The notes under the pieces were generated by a model. The model was not told the origin of the DNA and did no database searches. It worked only from the letters and a program-made list of their open reading frames with translations. From Nitrososphaerota archaeon (GTDB taxonomy: Archaea > Thermoproteota > Nitrososphaeria > Nitrososphaerales > Nitrosopumilaceae): a stretch of DNA of 64,000 nucleotides. Location: the NCBI GenBank assembly GCA_026708305.1, contig JAPOVD010000001.1, positions 1 through 64,000 on the forward strand, read 5' to 3'. Numbering within the stretch: the stretch's first letter is position 1; each line of letters opens with the position of its first letter. Below are positions 39,144-48,320 of the stretch, piece after piece. The translations under genes and the position numbers were made by a program.

Positions 39144-39443
39144 ATGATTAAAATAGCTGAAAAAAATTCTATAAAAAATGGTCAAAGTAAACAAATAGAA
39201 TTAAATAACAAAAAAATCTTGGTTTTTAACTTAAATGAAGAATATTATGCGTTGGATTCTATTTGTGTTCATCAAGATAGAAGCTTAAATGGTGGTAAAA
39301 TTCAAAACGATATAATCGAATGTCCTTTCCATTTTTGGCATTATGATATAAAAACTGGAAATTTATTGGATTATCTTAAAAATATTAAATTAAATACTTA
39401 TTATGTAAAAAAAGATAAAGACGGTATATACATTGATGTATGA
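39144..39443 (+). CDS. Rieske-type [2Fe-2S] ferredoxin
   Basis: A 99-residue soluble Rieske protein. The cluster ligands are C41 and H43 (CVHQD) and C60 and H63 (CPFHFW), at the spacing of Rieske ferredoxins that serve oxygenases or nitrite reductases. No membrane anchor is present, so it is not the bc1-type subunit. The partner enzyme is unknown; no oxygenase is adjacent. The gene is divergent from ahcY. Confidence 0.92.
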   Translation: MIKIAEKNSIKNGQSKQIELNNKKILVFNLNEEYYALDSICVHQDRSLNGGKIQNDIIECPFHFWHYDIKTGNLLDYLKNIKLNTYYVKKDKDGIYIDV

Positions 39444-39480
39444 ACATAACATTTATGAAAATATTTAACTTGAACATATC

Positions 39481-40263
39481 GTGAATAAAATTTTAGATGA
39501 ATTATTACAAGTTGATTATGCAAGCAAAATAAATAAAATAAAACATTTTCTTAGTAGGGCAACTATTGTTAACAATTTACACGGATTAGTTTTTGGACTA
39601 AGTGGAGGTTTAGATTCAACAATAATCGCGTATTTATGTTCGATTGTAAATAGGCAAAATACACTAGTACTAATAATGCCAGATCCAGAAGTAACACCAA
39701 TACAAGAAACAAAAGACGCAATTACCATAGCAAATAAACTTAAATTAAATTATAAAGTAATTAATATTTCACTCATCGTAGATACCTATATGAAACATGT
39801 TGGAACACATGATCATGCATTAGGAAATTTAAGATCTAGAATTAGATCTAATATATTGTATTATTATTCTAACATGAAAAACTATTTGGTTGTTGGCACC
39901 ACTGATAAAAGTGAGTACCTATTAGGTTATTTTACTAAATTTGGAGATGGTGGTGCAGACGCACTACCATTGGTGTCTTTATATAAAACCCAACTTAAAA
40001 AATTTGCAAAGCAATTACAAATTAGTGAACGTATAATCAATAAAAAAAGTAGTCCTCATATACTAAAAAATCAATTAGCAGAAAATGATATTGGATTAAC
40101 TTACAACAAGATTGATGTGATCTTGTATTGTTTATTTGATAAGAAATTATCACTTCATGAGACATCAAAATTAACATCATTTGATATAAATTCAATAAAC
40201 AAAATATTTTATATGTATAAAAAAAACAGACATAAACGTAAAAATTCATTGAGGCCTTGTTGA
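39481..40263 (+). CDS. nadE: NH3-dependent NAD+ synthetase
   Basis: NadE amidates deamido-NAD with ammonia and ATP. The 260-residue protein has the ATP-pyrophosphatase loop SGGLDS (41-46) and the family segments GTTDKSEYLLGYFTKFGDGGAD and SPHILKNQLAENDIG. It lacks a glutaminase domain, so free ammonia is the nitrogen source, which suits an ammonia-oxidising relative. The start is GTG. Only 7 bp separate its stop from cysS. Confidence 0.95.
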   Translation: MNKILDELLQVDYASKINKIKHFLSRATIVNNLHGLVFGLSGGLDSTIIAYLCSIVNRQNTLVLIMPDPEVTPIQETKDAITIANKLKLNYKVINISLIVDTYMKHVGTHDHALGNLRSRIRSNILYYYSNMKNYLVVGTTDKSEYLLGYFTKFGDGGADALPLVSLYKTQLKKFAKQLQISERIINKKSSPHILKNQLAENDIGLTYNKIDVILYCLFDKKLSLHETSKLTSFDINSINKIFYMYKKNRHKRKNSLRPC

Positions 40264-40270
40264 TCTAATT

Positions 40271-41650
40271 TTGAGTGTAAAAATATATGACACTCTTAGT
40301 CAAAAAAAATTATTAGTCAATTTGCATTATGTAGGAATATACATATGTGGAGTGACTCCATATGCGGATTCACATATTGGACACGGAAGAACCATAATTA
40401 CATTCGATATATTACGTAGATACTTAGAAACAGCAAATGTTAAAGTTAAAATTATACAAAATTTTACAGATGTAGATGACAAAATAATAAAAGTATCTAA
40501 AGATGAGAATTTAACAATTGATAAAATAACCAATAAATTTATTAATCACTATTATCATGATTTTGATTTACTTAATGTAAAACGAGCTGATATGTATCCA
40601 AAGGCTACAGAACACATTAATGATATCATAAATTTTATCACAAAACTACTTCAAAAAAACATAGCGTATATTACAATATCTGGAATATATTTTTCAATAG
40701 TAAAATTTCATCAATATGGAAAATTATCTAAAAAAAATATTAATGAATTAGTTTCAGGAGCAAGAGTTTTACCTGACGAAAACAAGTCCAAACCTTATGA
40801 TTTTGCACTGTGGAAATTTTCTAACGTTTATCCTGTATGGAATAGCCCATGGGGTAAAGGAAGACCAGGTTGGCATATAGAATGTTCTGTAATGAGTACA
40901 AAATATTTAGGGGCAAATTTTGAAATTCATGGCGGTGGACGTGATTTGATATTTCCACACCATGAAAATGAAATAGCACAATATGAATCATGTACAAATA
41001 ATCAACTTGCCAAAATCTGGATGCATGTAGGAGTGATTAAAATCAAAAATGATAAAATGTCTAAATCAAAACATAATGTTAAATTTTTGTATGAAATTTT
41101 AAAAGAGTACGATGCAAATATAATTAGATTATTTTATATATCTACACATTATTCCAAGCCAATTAATTATACCAATAATTTATTAAATGTGGCCAAGACT
41201 AAATGGATCAAAATCAAAACATGTTACTATGAATTAATTTCTTCACAAAATACTAATATAAACGAAGCAAAAAAAACTATCGATCTAATAGATAGTCATA
41301 AAAAGAAATTTCATGAATATATGAACGATGATCTTAATACCGTTAATGCATTAGCTTTGTTTCTAGAATTTATCAAGCAGTTAAATGTATATTTAAATCA
41401 AAACCAATTAACACAAACAGATATTGATAAATCCATTACTGAAATACAAAATATTTGTAATGTATTTGGATTGCGATTACCAATAATAGCACTAAAAGAA
41501 AAAAACTTGATAAACTCATTAATCAAAAAAAGAGAATTACTCAGAGAACAGAAACGATATTATGAAGCAGACAAAATAAGAAAACAAATTGAAAAGATGA
41601 ATGTAATATTGCTAGATCATCCAAACAGAACAACCTGGATCAAAAAATAA
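40271..41650 (+). CDS. cysS: Cysteinyl-tRNA synthetase
   Basis: A 459-residue class I synthetase. The zinc and active-site Cys 26 (YICGVTPY), HIGH at 35-38 and KMSKS in NDKMSKSKHN are present, with PGWHIECSVMS and GGRDLIFPHHENE carrying further zinc ligands. The start is TTG, with no ATG nearby that fits. It is cotranscribed with nadE. Having cysS suggests that tRNA-Cys is charged directly rather than only by the SepRS/SepCysS route. Confidence 0.95.
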   Translation: MSVKIYDTLSQKKLLVNLHYVGIYICGVTPYADSHIGHGRTIITFDILRRYLETANVKVKIIQNFTDVDDKIIKVSKDENLTIDKITNKFINHYYHDFDLLNVKRADMYPKATEHINDIINFITKLLQKNIAYITISGIYFSIVKFHQYGKLSKKNINELVSGARVLPDENKSKPYDFALWKFSNVYPVWNSPWGKGRPGWHIECSVMSTKYLGANFEIHGGGRDLIFPHHENEIAQYESCTNNQLAKIWMHVGVIKIKNDKMSKSKHNVKFLYEILKEYDANIIRLFYISTHYSKPINYTNNLLNVAKTKWIKIKTCYYELISSQNTNINEAKKTIDLIDSHKKKFHEYMNDDLNTVNALALFLEFIKQLNVYLNQNQLTQTDIDKSITEIQNICNVFGLRLPIIALKEKNLINSLIKKRELLREQKRYYEADKIRKQIEKMNVILLDHPNRTTWIKK

Positions 41651-41821
41651 ACTTACGTAGTTTAATAACTGATATAATAATTTATCTTACTATGAAACAG
41701 GGTTGACTTATTTTGTTTTAAATATTGTGATACAATTATATTAATTGATAACAATATCTCATTAAATTAAACATTTCTAGACATTCAAAATAATTATAAT
41801 AAATGAATTATAATAATTTAA

Positions 41822-42667
41822 ATGGGCACTAACTATACAAACATGATAAAATTGATAAATTTTTTTAAATTGCATCAGAATCATTATGTTGAACTCAAAA
41901 AATTAATAAATTTGCTTGGGACTGATCCTAATAACGTTATAAAGATAATCAATAAAATACAATTATTAGGTTATGTAGTGGAATTTCATCCCATTTTTGG
42001 TTATAAATTAAATAAATTTACTAAAACAATGTTTCCATGGGAGGTGAAACGTAACCTTAAAACCAAGATCCTAGGTAATAAAATTTATTATTTTAATAAA
42101 TTAACATCTACGCAAGATTTTGCATTAAAAATAGTAGAAAAGCACGAAAATGGAGCTGTGATAATATCAGATACACAAGTTGAAGGTAGAGGTAGATATG
42201 GAAGGAAATGGTTGTCTGATAAAGGCAGTTTATGTTTTTCAGTAATAATCTATCCTGATATTAGCGTACCAATGTTAAACTTTTTTTCGATAGTTGCTGC
42301 ACTTGCGTTATCAATAACAATAGAAGGCATTATTAAATTAAAACCAGTTATAAAATACCCTAATGATGTATTATTGAATGGAAAAAAAGTAGCAGGAATA
42401 CTAATCGACTCATCAATAGAATATAATGTAATACATTATGTAATTATCGGATTTGGAATTAACTTTGATATAGATACAGATTATATAAATAATAAACTCC
42501 AAGAATTAGGAAGTAATTATCATGCAGGAACATTACTACATCATGAATCGTTTACAAAAATTCAATTTTTACAATCTTTACTTTTTGAATTTGAAAGTCT
42601 AATAAAACGATTAGAAGATAATGATATGGCATATATAATACAAAACTGGAATAAGTATTCCAAGTAA
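41822..42667 (+). CDS. birA: Biotin-protein ligase, bifunctional form lacking the C-terminal domain
   Basis: BirA attaches biotin to the carrier protein of acetyl/propionyl-CoA carboxylase, the entry enzyme of thaumarchaeal carbon fixation. The 281-residue protein has an N-terminal winged helix (about 1-65) and the ligase core, with GRGRYGRKW (122-130), KYPNDVLLNGKKVAGILID and VIIGFGIN. It ends at NWNKYSK, just where family members continue into an SH3-like C-terminal domain of about 45 residues. No continuation is seen in the other frames of the 44 bp before the next gene. The missing domain may be a real loss. Confidence 0.88.
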   Translation: MGTNYTNMIKLINFFKLHQNHYVELKKLINLLGTDPNNVIKIINKIQLLGYVVEFHPIFGYKLNKFTKTMFPWEVKRNLKTKILGNKIYYFNKLTSTQDFALKIVEKHENGAVIISDTQVEGRGRYGRKWLSDKGSLCFSVIIYPDISVPMLNFFSIVAALALSITIEGIIKLKPVIKYPNDVLLNGKKVAGILIDSSIEYNVIHYVIIGFGINFDIDTDYINNKLQELGSNYHAGTLLHHESFTKIQFLQSLLFEFESLIKRLEDNDMAYIIQNWNKYSK

Positions 42668-42711
42668 ATAATTTCTTATATCTTAATATACAATCTAGTA
42701 ATATTCTTTTC

Positions 42712-45180
42712 ATGATTCTAGTTAGAAACTACAAATTAGAATTAGTACCTAATTTGAAGTCTTTTACATTTGATTGTGTTGAAACTATAACATTGAAAAT
42801 AAAAAATAAATCAAAATTAATAAAATTAGATATGGTTAACTTGAATATACATGAGTGTAAATTATACTGTGAAAACAAATCAACTAATATCAAAATCAAA
42901 ATTAATAATGATAAATTAATGATAATGCCAATGGTTTTTATTCATGGTAAAATTAAATTGATTATCAATTATAGTGGTCATATAAATAATAACCTAACTG
43001 GATTTTATAGAAGCCAATATGCAGTATCTAAAAATAAAACAGAATTTATTGCAACTACACAATTAGAACCTACTTATGCTAAAATGTTATTTCCATGTTA
43101 TGATGAACCACATATGAAATCTACATTTGATATAAATATACTCGTTGATGAAAATTTAGTCGCATTATCAAACATGCCATTACAATCAAAAACAAAACAA
43201 AATAAGAGATATTTATATAGATTTCAAACTACTCCGCCAATGTCAACCTATTTGTTATATATTGGAGTTGGAAAATTTGAATTTGTAACTGATTATGTAA
43301 ATAATACTATGATTAGAATTGTAACTACACGAAAAAATCAATTAGAATGTGAATTTGCATTGAAGCTTGCAAAAAAATTTTTAGTTTATTATGAAAATTA
43401 TTTTGGTATTAATTTTCAATTACCAAAACTAGATTTAATAGCTATACCTGATTTTGCTGCTGGTGCTATGGAAAATTGGGGCGCAATAACTTTTCGAGAA
43501 GCATATTTGTTATATGATAAACAAAAATCTACAGTTAAAACTAAACAATTGATAGCTGAAGTGATATCGCACGAATTAGCTCATCAATGGTTTGGAAACT
43601 TAGTAACCATGAAATGGTGGAATGATCTATGGTTAAATGAAAGCTTTGCCACATTTTTGGCTATCAAGTCGATACAAAATTTTTTTCCACGTTGGCATTA
43701 TTGGGATCAATTTCTAGAGCAATCTATGAATTCTTCTATGCAATTAGATTCATTATATTCTACACATCCCATAGATACCAATGTAAAAAAACCAACAGAA
43801 ATTAACGAGATTTTTGATGAAATTAGTTATGAGAAAGGGTGTTGTATTTTACGAATGTTAGAACATTATATTGGTGAACAAAATATGAGAATGTGCCTAA
43901 AAAATTACATAACGTCAAATATTTATCAAAATGCAACTGGTGATGAATTCTGGGATTCCATTGATAATACATTACAAAAACAAATAAAAAAAATCATGAA
44001 AATTTGGATAACACAAAAAGGCTTCCCAATATTAGAAATTAAAAATATCGATAATGAATCAATACTAATACAACAACAAAGATTCTTACCCAATAAAAAA
44101 GATCGTCATGATAATACATTATGGAACATTCCTATTACAATTGGAATCAAAGAAAAACATCGATACCTACTAACAAATAAAACTAAGCAAATAAAACTAG
44201 ATAATTTATTTCCCATTGTCAACACATCACGTAGTACATTTTTAAGAATCAATTATAAAGTTCAACTTTTAACAAAATTTATACCGTTTATTAAATCTCG
44301 TAAACTACCTTATATTGATCGTTGGTCTATTCAAAATGATTGTTTTACATTTTGTATATATAACAGAATTGGAATCAAAAAATATTTGGAATTACTAGAT
44401 GCTTATGTAAATGAAAATGATTACTTATGTTTGATGGATATACTTAACAATTTAAATTTTCTATATTTATTAACAGTAAAAACAAGTTTTGAGAAAATAA
44501 TAAAAAAATATTTGCTAAATTATTTTGATAATACTTACAAAAAATTTGATTGGAACAAAAACAAGAATAATTTATATATATTACTTCGTAATGCAATGTT
44601 CATTGCATTAGGAAAATTAGGCAAAACTACAATAACTGAAAAAGCAAAAATTAAATTCAAAAGATATAAGAAAACTAAAAATCTTGATCCTGATCTATGT
44701 GAAGTAGTGTTTACATTGGTGGCATGGGTTGGTGACATTAACACGTATCATGATCTCATTAAACTTTATAATGATGCTGTTACAGAAGAAGAAAAACTAG
44801 TTATTCTTACTGCCCTATGTAATTTTAAAGATGATAAACTACTCATTAAAACTCTTGATTTTTCTTTAACTCCACATGTTCGTTCTCAAAATATGCATTT
44901 GCTTGTAATTAATATGGTTAATAATCAATATGGAAGAGAATTAATTTGGCCATGGATAAAAGATAATTGGAACGCAATAATTTCAAAAGTTGGTTTGCAC
45001 AATTTAATATTAAATAAAATTGTTTCTAACTTGTCTAAATTGAATGATCTACAAATTTTGCAAGACATCGACTCATTTTTTAAAAATCAAAAAACAGATT
45101 ATGGAATTACTATGACATTAAAACAAACATTGGAAGCTATAAAAATTAATCATAATTTTATGACCACATTAAAAATATGA
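42712..45180 (+). CDS. M1-family zinc aminopeptidase (tricorn interacting factor F2/F3-like)
   Basis: An 822-residue metallo-aminopeptidase that trims peptides from protein breakdown in the cytoplasm. GAMENWG (251-257) forms the exopeptidase specificity motif. HELAH (287-291) with Glu 310 (WLNESFA) binds zinc, and the Tyr in ISYEKG is present. A beta-sandwich N-domain, the catalytic domain and a C-terminal helical domain (about 530-822) are all there. No signal peptide is seen. It follows birA by 44 bp and precedes meaB by 55 bp, with no obvious shared function. Confidence 0.93.
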   Translation: MILVRNYKLELVPNLKSFTFDCVETITLKIKNKSKLIKLDMVNLNIHECKLYCENKSTNIKIKINNDKLMIMPMVFIHGKIKLIINYSGHINNNLTGFYRSQYAVSKNKTEFIATTQLEPTYAKMLFPCYDEPHMKSTFDINILVDENLVALSNMPLQSKTKQNKRYLYRFQTTPPMSTYLLYIGVGKFEFVTDYVNNTMIRIVTTRKNQLECEFALKLAKKFLVYYENYFGINFQLPKLDLIAIPDFAAGAMENWGAITFREAYLLYDKQKSTVKTKQLIAEVISHELAHQWFGNLVTMKWWNDLWLNESFATFLAIKSIQNFFPRWHYWDQFLEQSMNSSMQLDSLYSTHPIDTNVKKPTEINEIFDEISYEKGCCILRMLEHYIGEQNMRMCLKNYITSNIYQNATGDEFWDSIDNTLQKQIKKIMKIWITQKGFPILEIKNIDNESILIQQQRFLPNKKDRHDNTLWNIPITIGIKEKHRYLLTNKTKQIKLDNLFPIVNTSRSTFLRINYKVQLLTKFIPFIKSRKLPYIDRWSIQNDCFTFCIYNRIGIKKYLELLDAYVNENDYLCLMDILNNLNFLYLLTVKTSFEKIIKKYLLNYFDNTYKKFDWNKNKNNLYILLRNAMFIALGKLGKTTITEKAKIKFKRYKKTKNLDPDLCEVVFTLVAWVGDINTYHDLIKLYNDAVTEEEKLVILTALCNFKDDKLLIKTLDFSLTPHVRSQNMHLLVINMVNNQYGRELIWPWIKDNWNAIISKVGLHNLILNKIVSNLSKLNDLQILQDIDSFFKNQKTDYGITMTLKQTLEAIKINHNFMTTLKI

Positions 45181-45235
45181 ATAAATGTTTTGTTTGATTA
45201 CCTATATATTAAACTAGTAAAATCTAAGCATTATT

Positions 45236-46159
45236 ATGACGCAAAATCTTGCTAAATTGTTATTAGGTTTACAAAATAAAGATCGAAAATCAATAGCAAA
45301 ATCTATTTCGTTAATTGAAAATGATAAAAAAATAGCAAGGCAAATTATTAATCAAATATATAAAAAAACTTCTGCATCATTGATATTAGGAATAACTGGA
45401 CCTGCTGGTGCAGGTAAAAGTTCATTGATCAATATTATTTCACTTGAATTAAAAAAATTAGGCATGAATCCAGCAATATTGGCTATTGATCCAACTAGCC
45501 ATATTAGTGGAGGTGCAATTTTGGGTGATAGAATAAGAATGAATGAATTAGCTAATAACGGAGTTTATATTCGTAGTATTGCTTCTAGAGGCGCAACTGG
45601 TGCTATTTCTAATTCTATATATAATATAATAAGAATTTTAGAATACACTGGGTTTGATCCTATAATAGTTGAAAGTGTAGGTGCAGGGCAAACTGAAATA
45701 GAAATAAGTAATATATCAGATGTAACAATTGTAGTTTTTAATCCAAATACAGGAGATAATATACAAACCATCAAAGCAGGAATTACTGAAATTGGAGATA
45801 TCTATGTAGTGAATAAAAGCGATTTACGTGGATCATTGCAATTATACAAATCTATTCAGGACTATATAGGAGAATCTAAAACAGTATTACTTACTTCCAC
45901 AAAAACAAAAAAAGGAGTAGACAAATTAATGCAAACAATACAAAAATTCTTAAACGAAAAAAATAAAATGAAAAAATTGAATAATAAATCAAAAGTTAAA
46001 CATGAATTAAGAGATATTGTTTTAAATAACATAAAAGAAAAAATTGATATGGAACTACAATCGAAAAAAATCTTAAAATATTTGGAATTAGTAGAATTAA
46101 AAAAAATTGACATATTCAAAGCCGCAGATCAAGTTTCAAATTTATTAATCAAGTGTTAG
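45236..46159 (+). CDS. meaB: MeaB/ArgK-type GTPase chaperone of methylmalonyl-CoA mutase
   Basis: MeaB protects and loads methylmalonyl-CoA mutase with adenosylcobalamin, using GTP. The 307-residue G3E-family GTPase has the P-loop GPAGAGKSS (55-63), switch region AIDPTSHISGGAILGDRIRM, ESVGAGQTE and VVNKSD. It precedes the mutase large subunit by 4 bp, and the epimerase follows that, which makes the role firm. Confidence 0.95.
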   Translation: MTQNLAKLLLGLQNKDRKSIAKSISLIENDKKIARQIINQIYKKTSASLILGITGPAGAGKSSLINIISLELKKLGMNPAILAIDPTSHISGGAILGDRIRMNELANNGVYIRSIASRGATGAISNSIYNIIRILEYTGFDPIIVESVGAGQTEIEISNISDVTIVVFNPNTGDNIQTIKAGITEIGDIYVVNKSDLRGSLQLYKSIQDYIGESKTVLLTSTKTKKGVDKLMQTIQKFLNEKNKMKKLNNKSKVKHELRDIVLNNIKEKIDMELQSKKILKYLELVELKKIDIFKAADQVSNLLIKC

Positions 46160-46163
46160 TAGT

Positions 46164-47738
46164 ATGGCAAAACAAAATAAAATATCTGTTGTTACTGATT
46201 CAAATTTATCTGTAGATCAAGTTTACATGTCTCGTAAAACAAAAAAAACACAACCTGGAAAATATCCATTTACACGTGGAATTCATTCTGGAATGTATAG
46301 AGATCGATTATGGACTATGCGTCAATATTCTGGATTTGGAGATGCAATGCAAACAAACAAACGATTTAAATTTATGCTAGAAAAAGGCCAAACTGGACTT
46401 AGTATGGCTTTTGATCTGCCTACACAAATTGGTCATGATCCAGATGCTGAAGTGTCTGAAGGAGAAGTAGGAAAAGTAGGTGTGTCAATAGCCACCATAG
46501 GCGACATGATGACTGCATTTAATGAAATTCCATTAGGTAAAGTAAGTACATCAATGACTATTAATTCCACTGCTTCTACATTACTAGCTTATTATATTGT
46601 AGTAGGAGAATCACAAGGTTATGATAAATCTGAACTTAGAGGTACAACACAAAATGACATATTGAAAGAGTACATAGCAAGAAATACGTATATTTATCCT
46701 CCTAAACCATCAATGCGTCTTATTGGAGATATGATAGAATATTGCTCAGCTAAAATTCCTAAATGGTATCCAATTTCTATTTCTGGTTATCATATGAGAG
46801 AAGCAGGTGCCACTGCTGTACAAGAAGTAGCATTTACATTAGCTAACGCAATTGAATATATAAAAACATGCTTAGATAGGGGGCTTAAAATAGATGATTT
46901 TGCTCCTCGCCTATCGTTCTTTTTTTGTTGTACTATGGAGCTATTTGAAGAAGCAGCTAAATTTAGAATAGCACGGAAAATTTATTCTAATATATTAAAA
47001 GATAGATTCCAAGCTAAAAATCCTAAATCTATGCAATTAAAATTCCATGTACAAACAAGTGGCGAATCATTAACTGCTCAACAACCAGATAATAATATTG
47101 TACGTGTGACAATACAATCATTAGCATCTGTACTTGGTGGCGCACAATCATTACATACTAATTCTAGAGATGAAGCATTAGCATTACCAACACAAGAGTC
47201 TGCTAAAATTGCTTTACGTACACAACAAATAATAGCTCATGAAAGTGGAGTTACAAAAACTGTTGATCCACTAGCTGGTTCATATTATCTAGAGTATCTT
47301 TGTGATGAAATTGAAGATCAGGTATGGAAATATCTTAAAAAAATAGATAGAATGGATGGCGCATTAAAATGCATTGAAAAAGGATTTTTTCAATCTGAAA
47401 TACGTAAAAATGCTTATAGATTAAAGAAAGAAATTGATTCACAAGAAAGAACTATTGTAGGTGTTAATAAATTCATTGAGGATACAACATACCAAAAATT
47501 ATTACGTGTGAAAGATTCAGTAGGATTAAAACAGTCTAGAAAAGTTAAAAAATTTAAAAAGGATAGAGATAATACAAAGGCTAGTTTGGCTTTATCAAAA
47601 TTGAGAAACGCAGCTGATACTACTACAAATCTAATGCCTTACATTATAGACTCTGTTAAAAATCATGTCACCACTGGAGAAATTAGTAATGCACTACGAG
47701 AAATATTTGGAGAATACAAACCACAAGAGGTTTTCTAA
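46164..47738 (+). CDS. mcmA1: Methylmalonyl-CoA mutase, catalytic (large) subunit
   Basis: The TIM-barrel catalytic subunit converts methylmalonyl-CoA and succinyl-CoA in the 3-hydroxypropionate/4-hydroxybutyrate cycle. The 524-residue protein has the family segments YPFTRGIHSGMYRDRLWTMR (18-37 region), LSMAFDLPTQIGHDPD, SISGYHMREAGATAVQE and HTNSRDEALALPTQES. There is no fused B12 domain; that subunit is at 34.6 kb. It lies between meaB and the epimerase. Confidence 0.96.
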   Translation: MAKQNKISVVTDSNLSVDQVYMSRKTKKTQPGKYPFTRGIHSGMYRDRLWTMRQYSGFGDAMQTNKRFKFMLEKGQTGLSMAFDLPTQIGHDPDAEVSEGEVGKVGVSIATIGDMMTAFNEIPLGKVSTSMTINSTASTLLAYYIVVGESQGYDKSELRGTTQNDILKEYIARNTYIYPPKPSMRLIGDMIEYCSAKIPKWYPISISGYHMREAGATAVQEVAFTLANAIEYIKTCLDRGLKIDDFAPRLSFFFCCTMELFEEAAKFRIARKIYSNILKDRFQAKNPKSMQLKFHVQTSGESLTAQQPDNNIVRVTIQSLASVLGGAQSLHTNSRDEALALPTQESAKIALRTQQIIAHESGVTKTVDPLAGSYYLEYLCDEIEDQVWKYLKKIDRMDGALKCIEKGFFQSEIRKNAYRLKKEIDSQERTIVGVNKFIEDTTYQKLLRVKDSVGLKQSRKVKKFKKDRDNTKASLALSKLRNAADTTTNLMPYIIDSVKNHVTTGEISNALREIFGEYKPQEVF

Positions 47739-47741
47739 AAT

Positions 47742-48137
47742 ATGAATATAGATCATGTCGCAATTGTTGTAAATGATGTTGACAAAGCAGCTTCACATTA
47801 CAAAAATATTTTATATGTCCATGAAGTAAAATTTGAAACTATTGCAACTGAAGGGGTAAAATTAGCTATATTAAAATTAAATAATGCACGTATTGAACTA
47901 ATGGAACCAATAAATGATGATTCTCCAATTAAAAAATTTTTAGAAAAAAATGGAGAAGGCTTGCATCATATTGCATTAGAAACTAATAATATAAATAACA
48001 CAATACAAAATATGAATAACTGCGCAATCAAATTTCTTGGAAATGTTAGAACTGGATCAGAAAACACCAAAATTATATTTATTCACCCTAAATCATTTCA
48101 TGGTGTGCTTCTAGAATTATGTGAATATGCAAAATAA
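47742..48137 (+). CDS. mce: Methylmalonyl-CoA epimerase
   Basis: This 131-residue glyoxalase-fold enzyme converts (S)- to (R)-methylmalonyl-CoA, feeding the mutase. It shows the paired beta-alpha-beta modules beginning NIDHVAIVVNDVDKAASHYK, IELMEPINDDSPIKKFL, GEGLHHIALETNN and LLELCEYAK. The metal ligands His 4, His ~75 and Glu ~128 are in place. It starts 3 bp after the mutase stop and completes a three-gene operon. The gene downstream is convergent across about 180 bp of AT-rich DNA holding no ORF. Confidence 0.93.
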   Translation: MNIDHVAIVVNDVDKAASHYKNILYVHEVKFETIATEGVKLAILKLNNARIELMEPINDDSPIKKFLEKNGEGLHHIALETNNINNTIQNMNNCAIKFLGNVRTGSENTKIIFIHPKSFHGVLLELCEYAK

Positions 48138-48320
48138 ATTTCATATTTTATTTAAAATCTAGGTATGATTTAATACTTTTTTATATTTAGAATTTACGTT
48201 TAATATGAAATTTAGTATATGTAATTGATATATCTTATTCAATTGAGTTTTTTGCATTATAAATTATCGTTAAATATCTTTACATCATTAATAAATCATA
48301 ATTAATGCTAACATGAAAAT

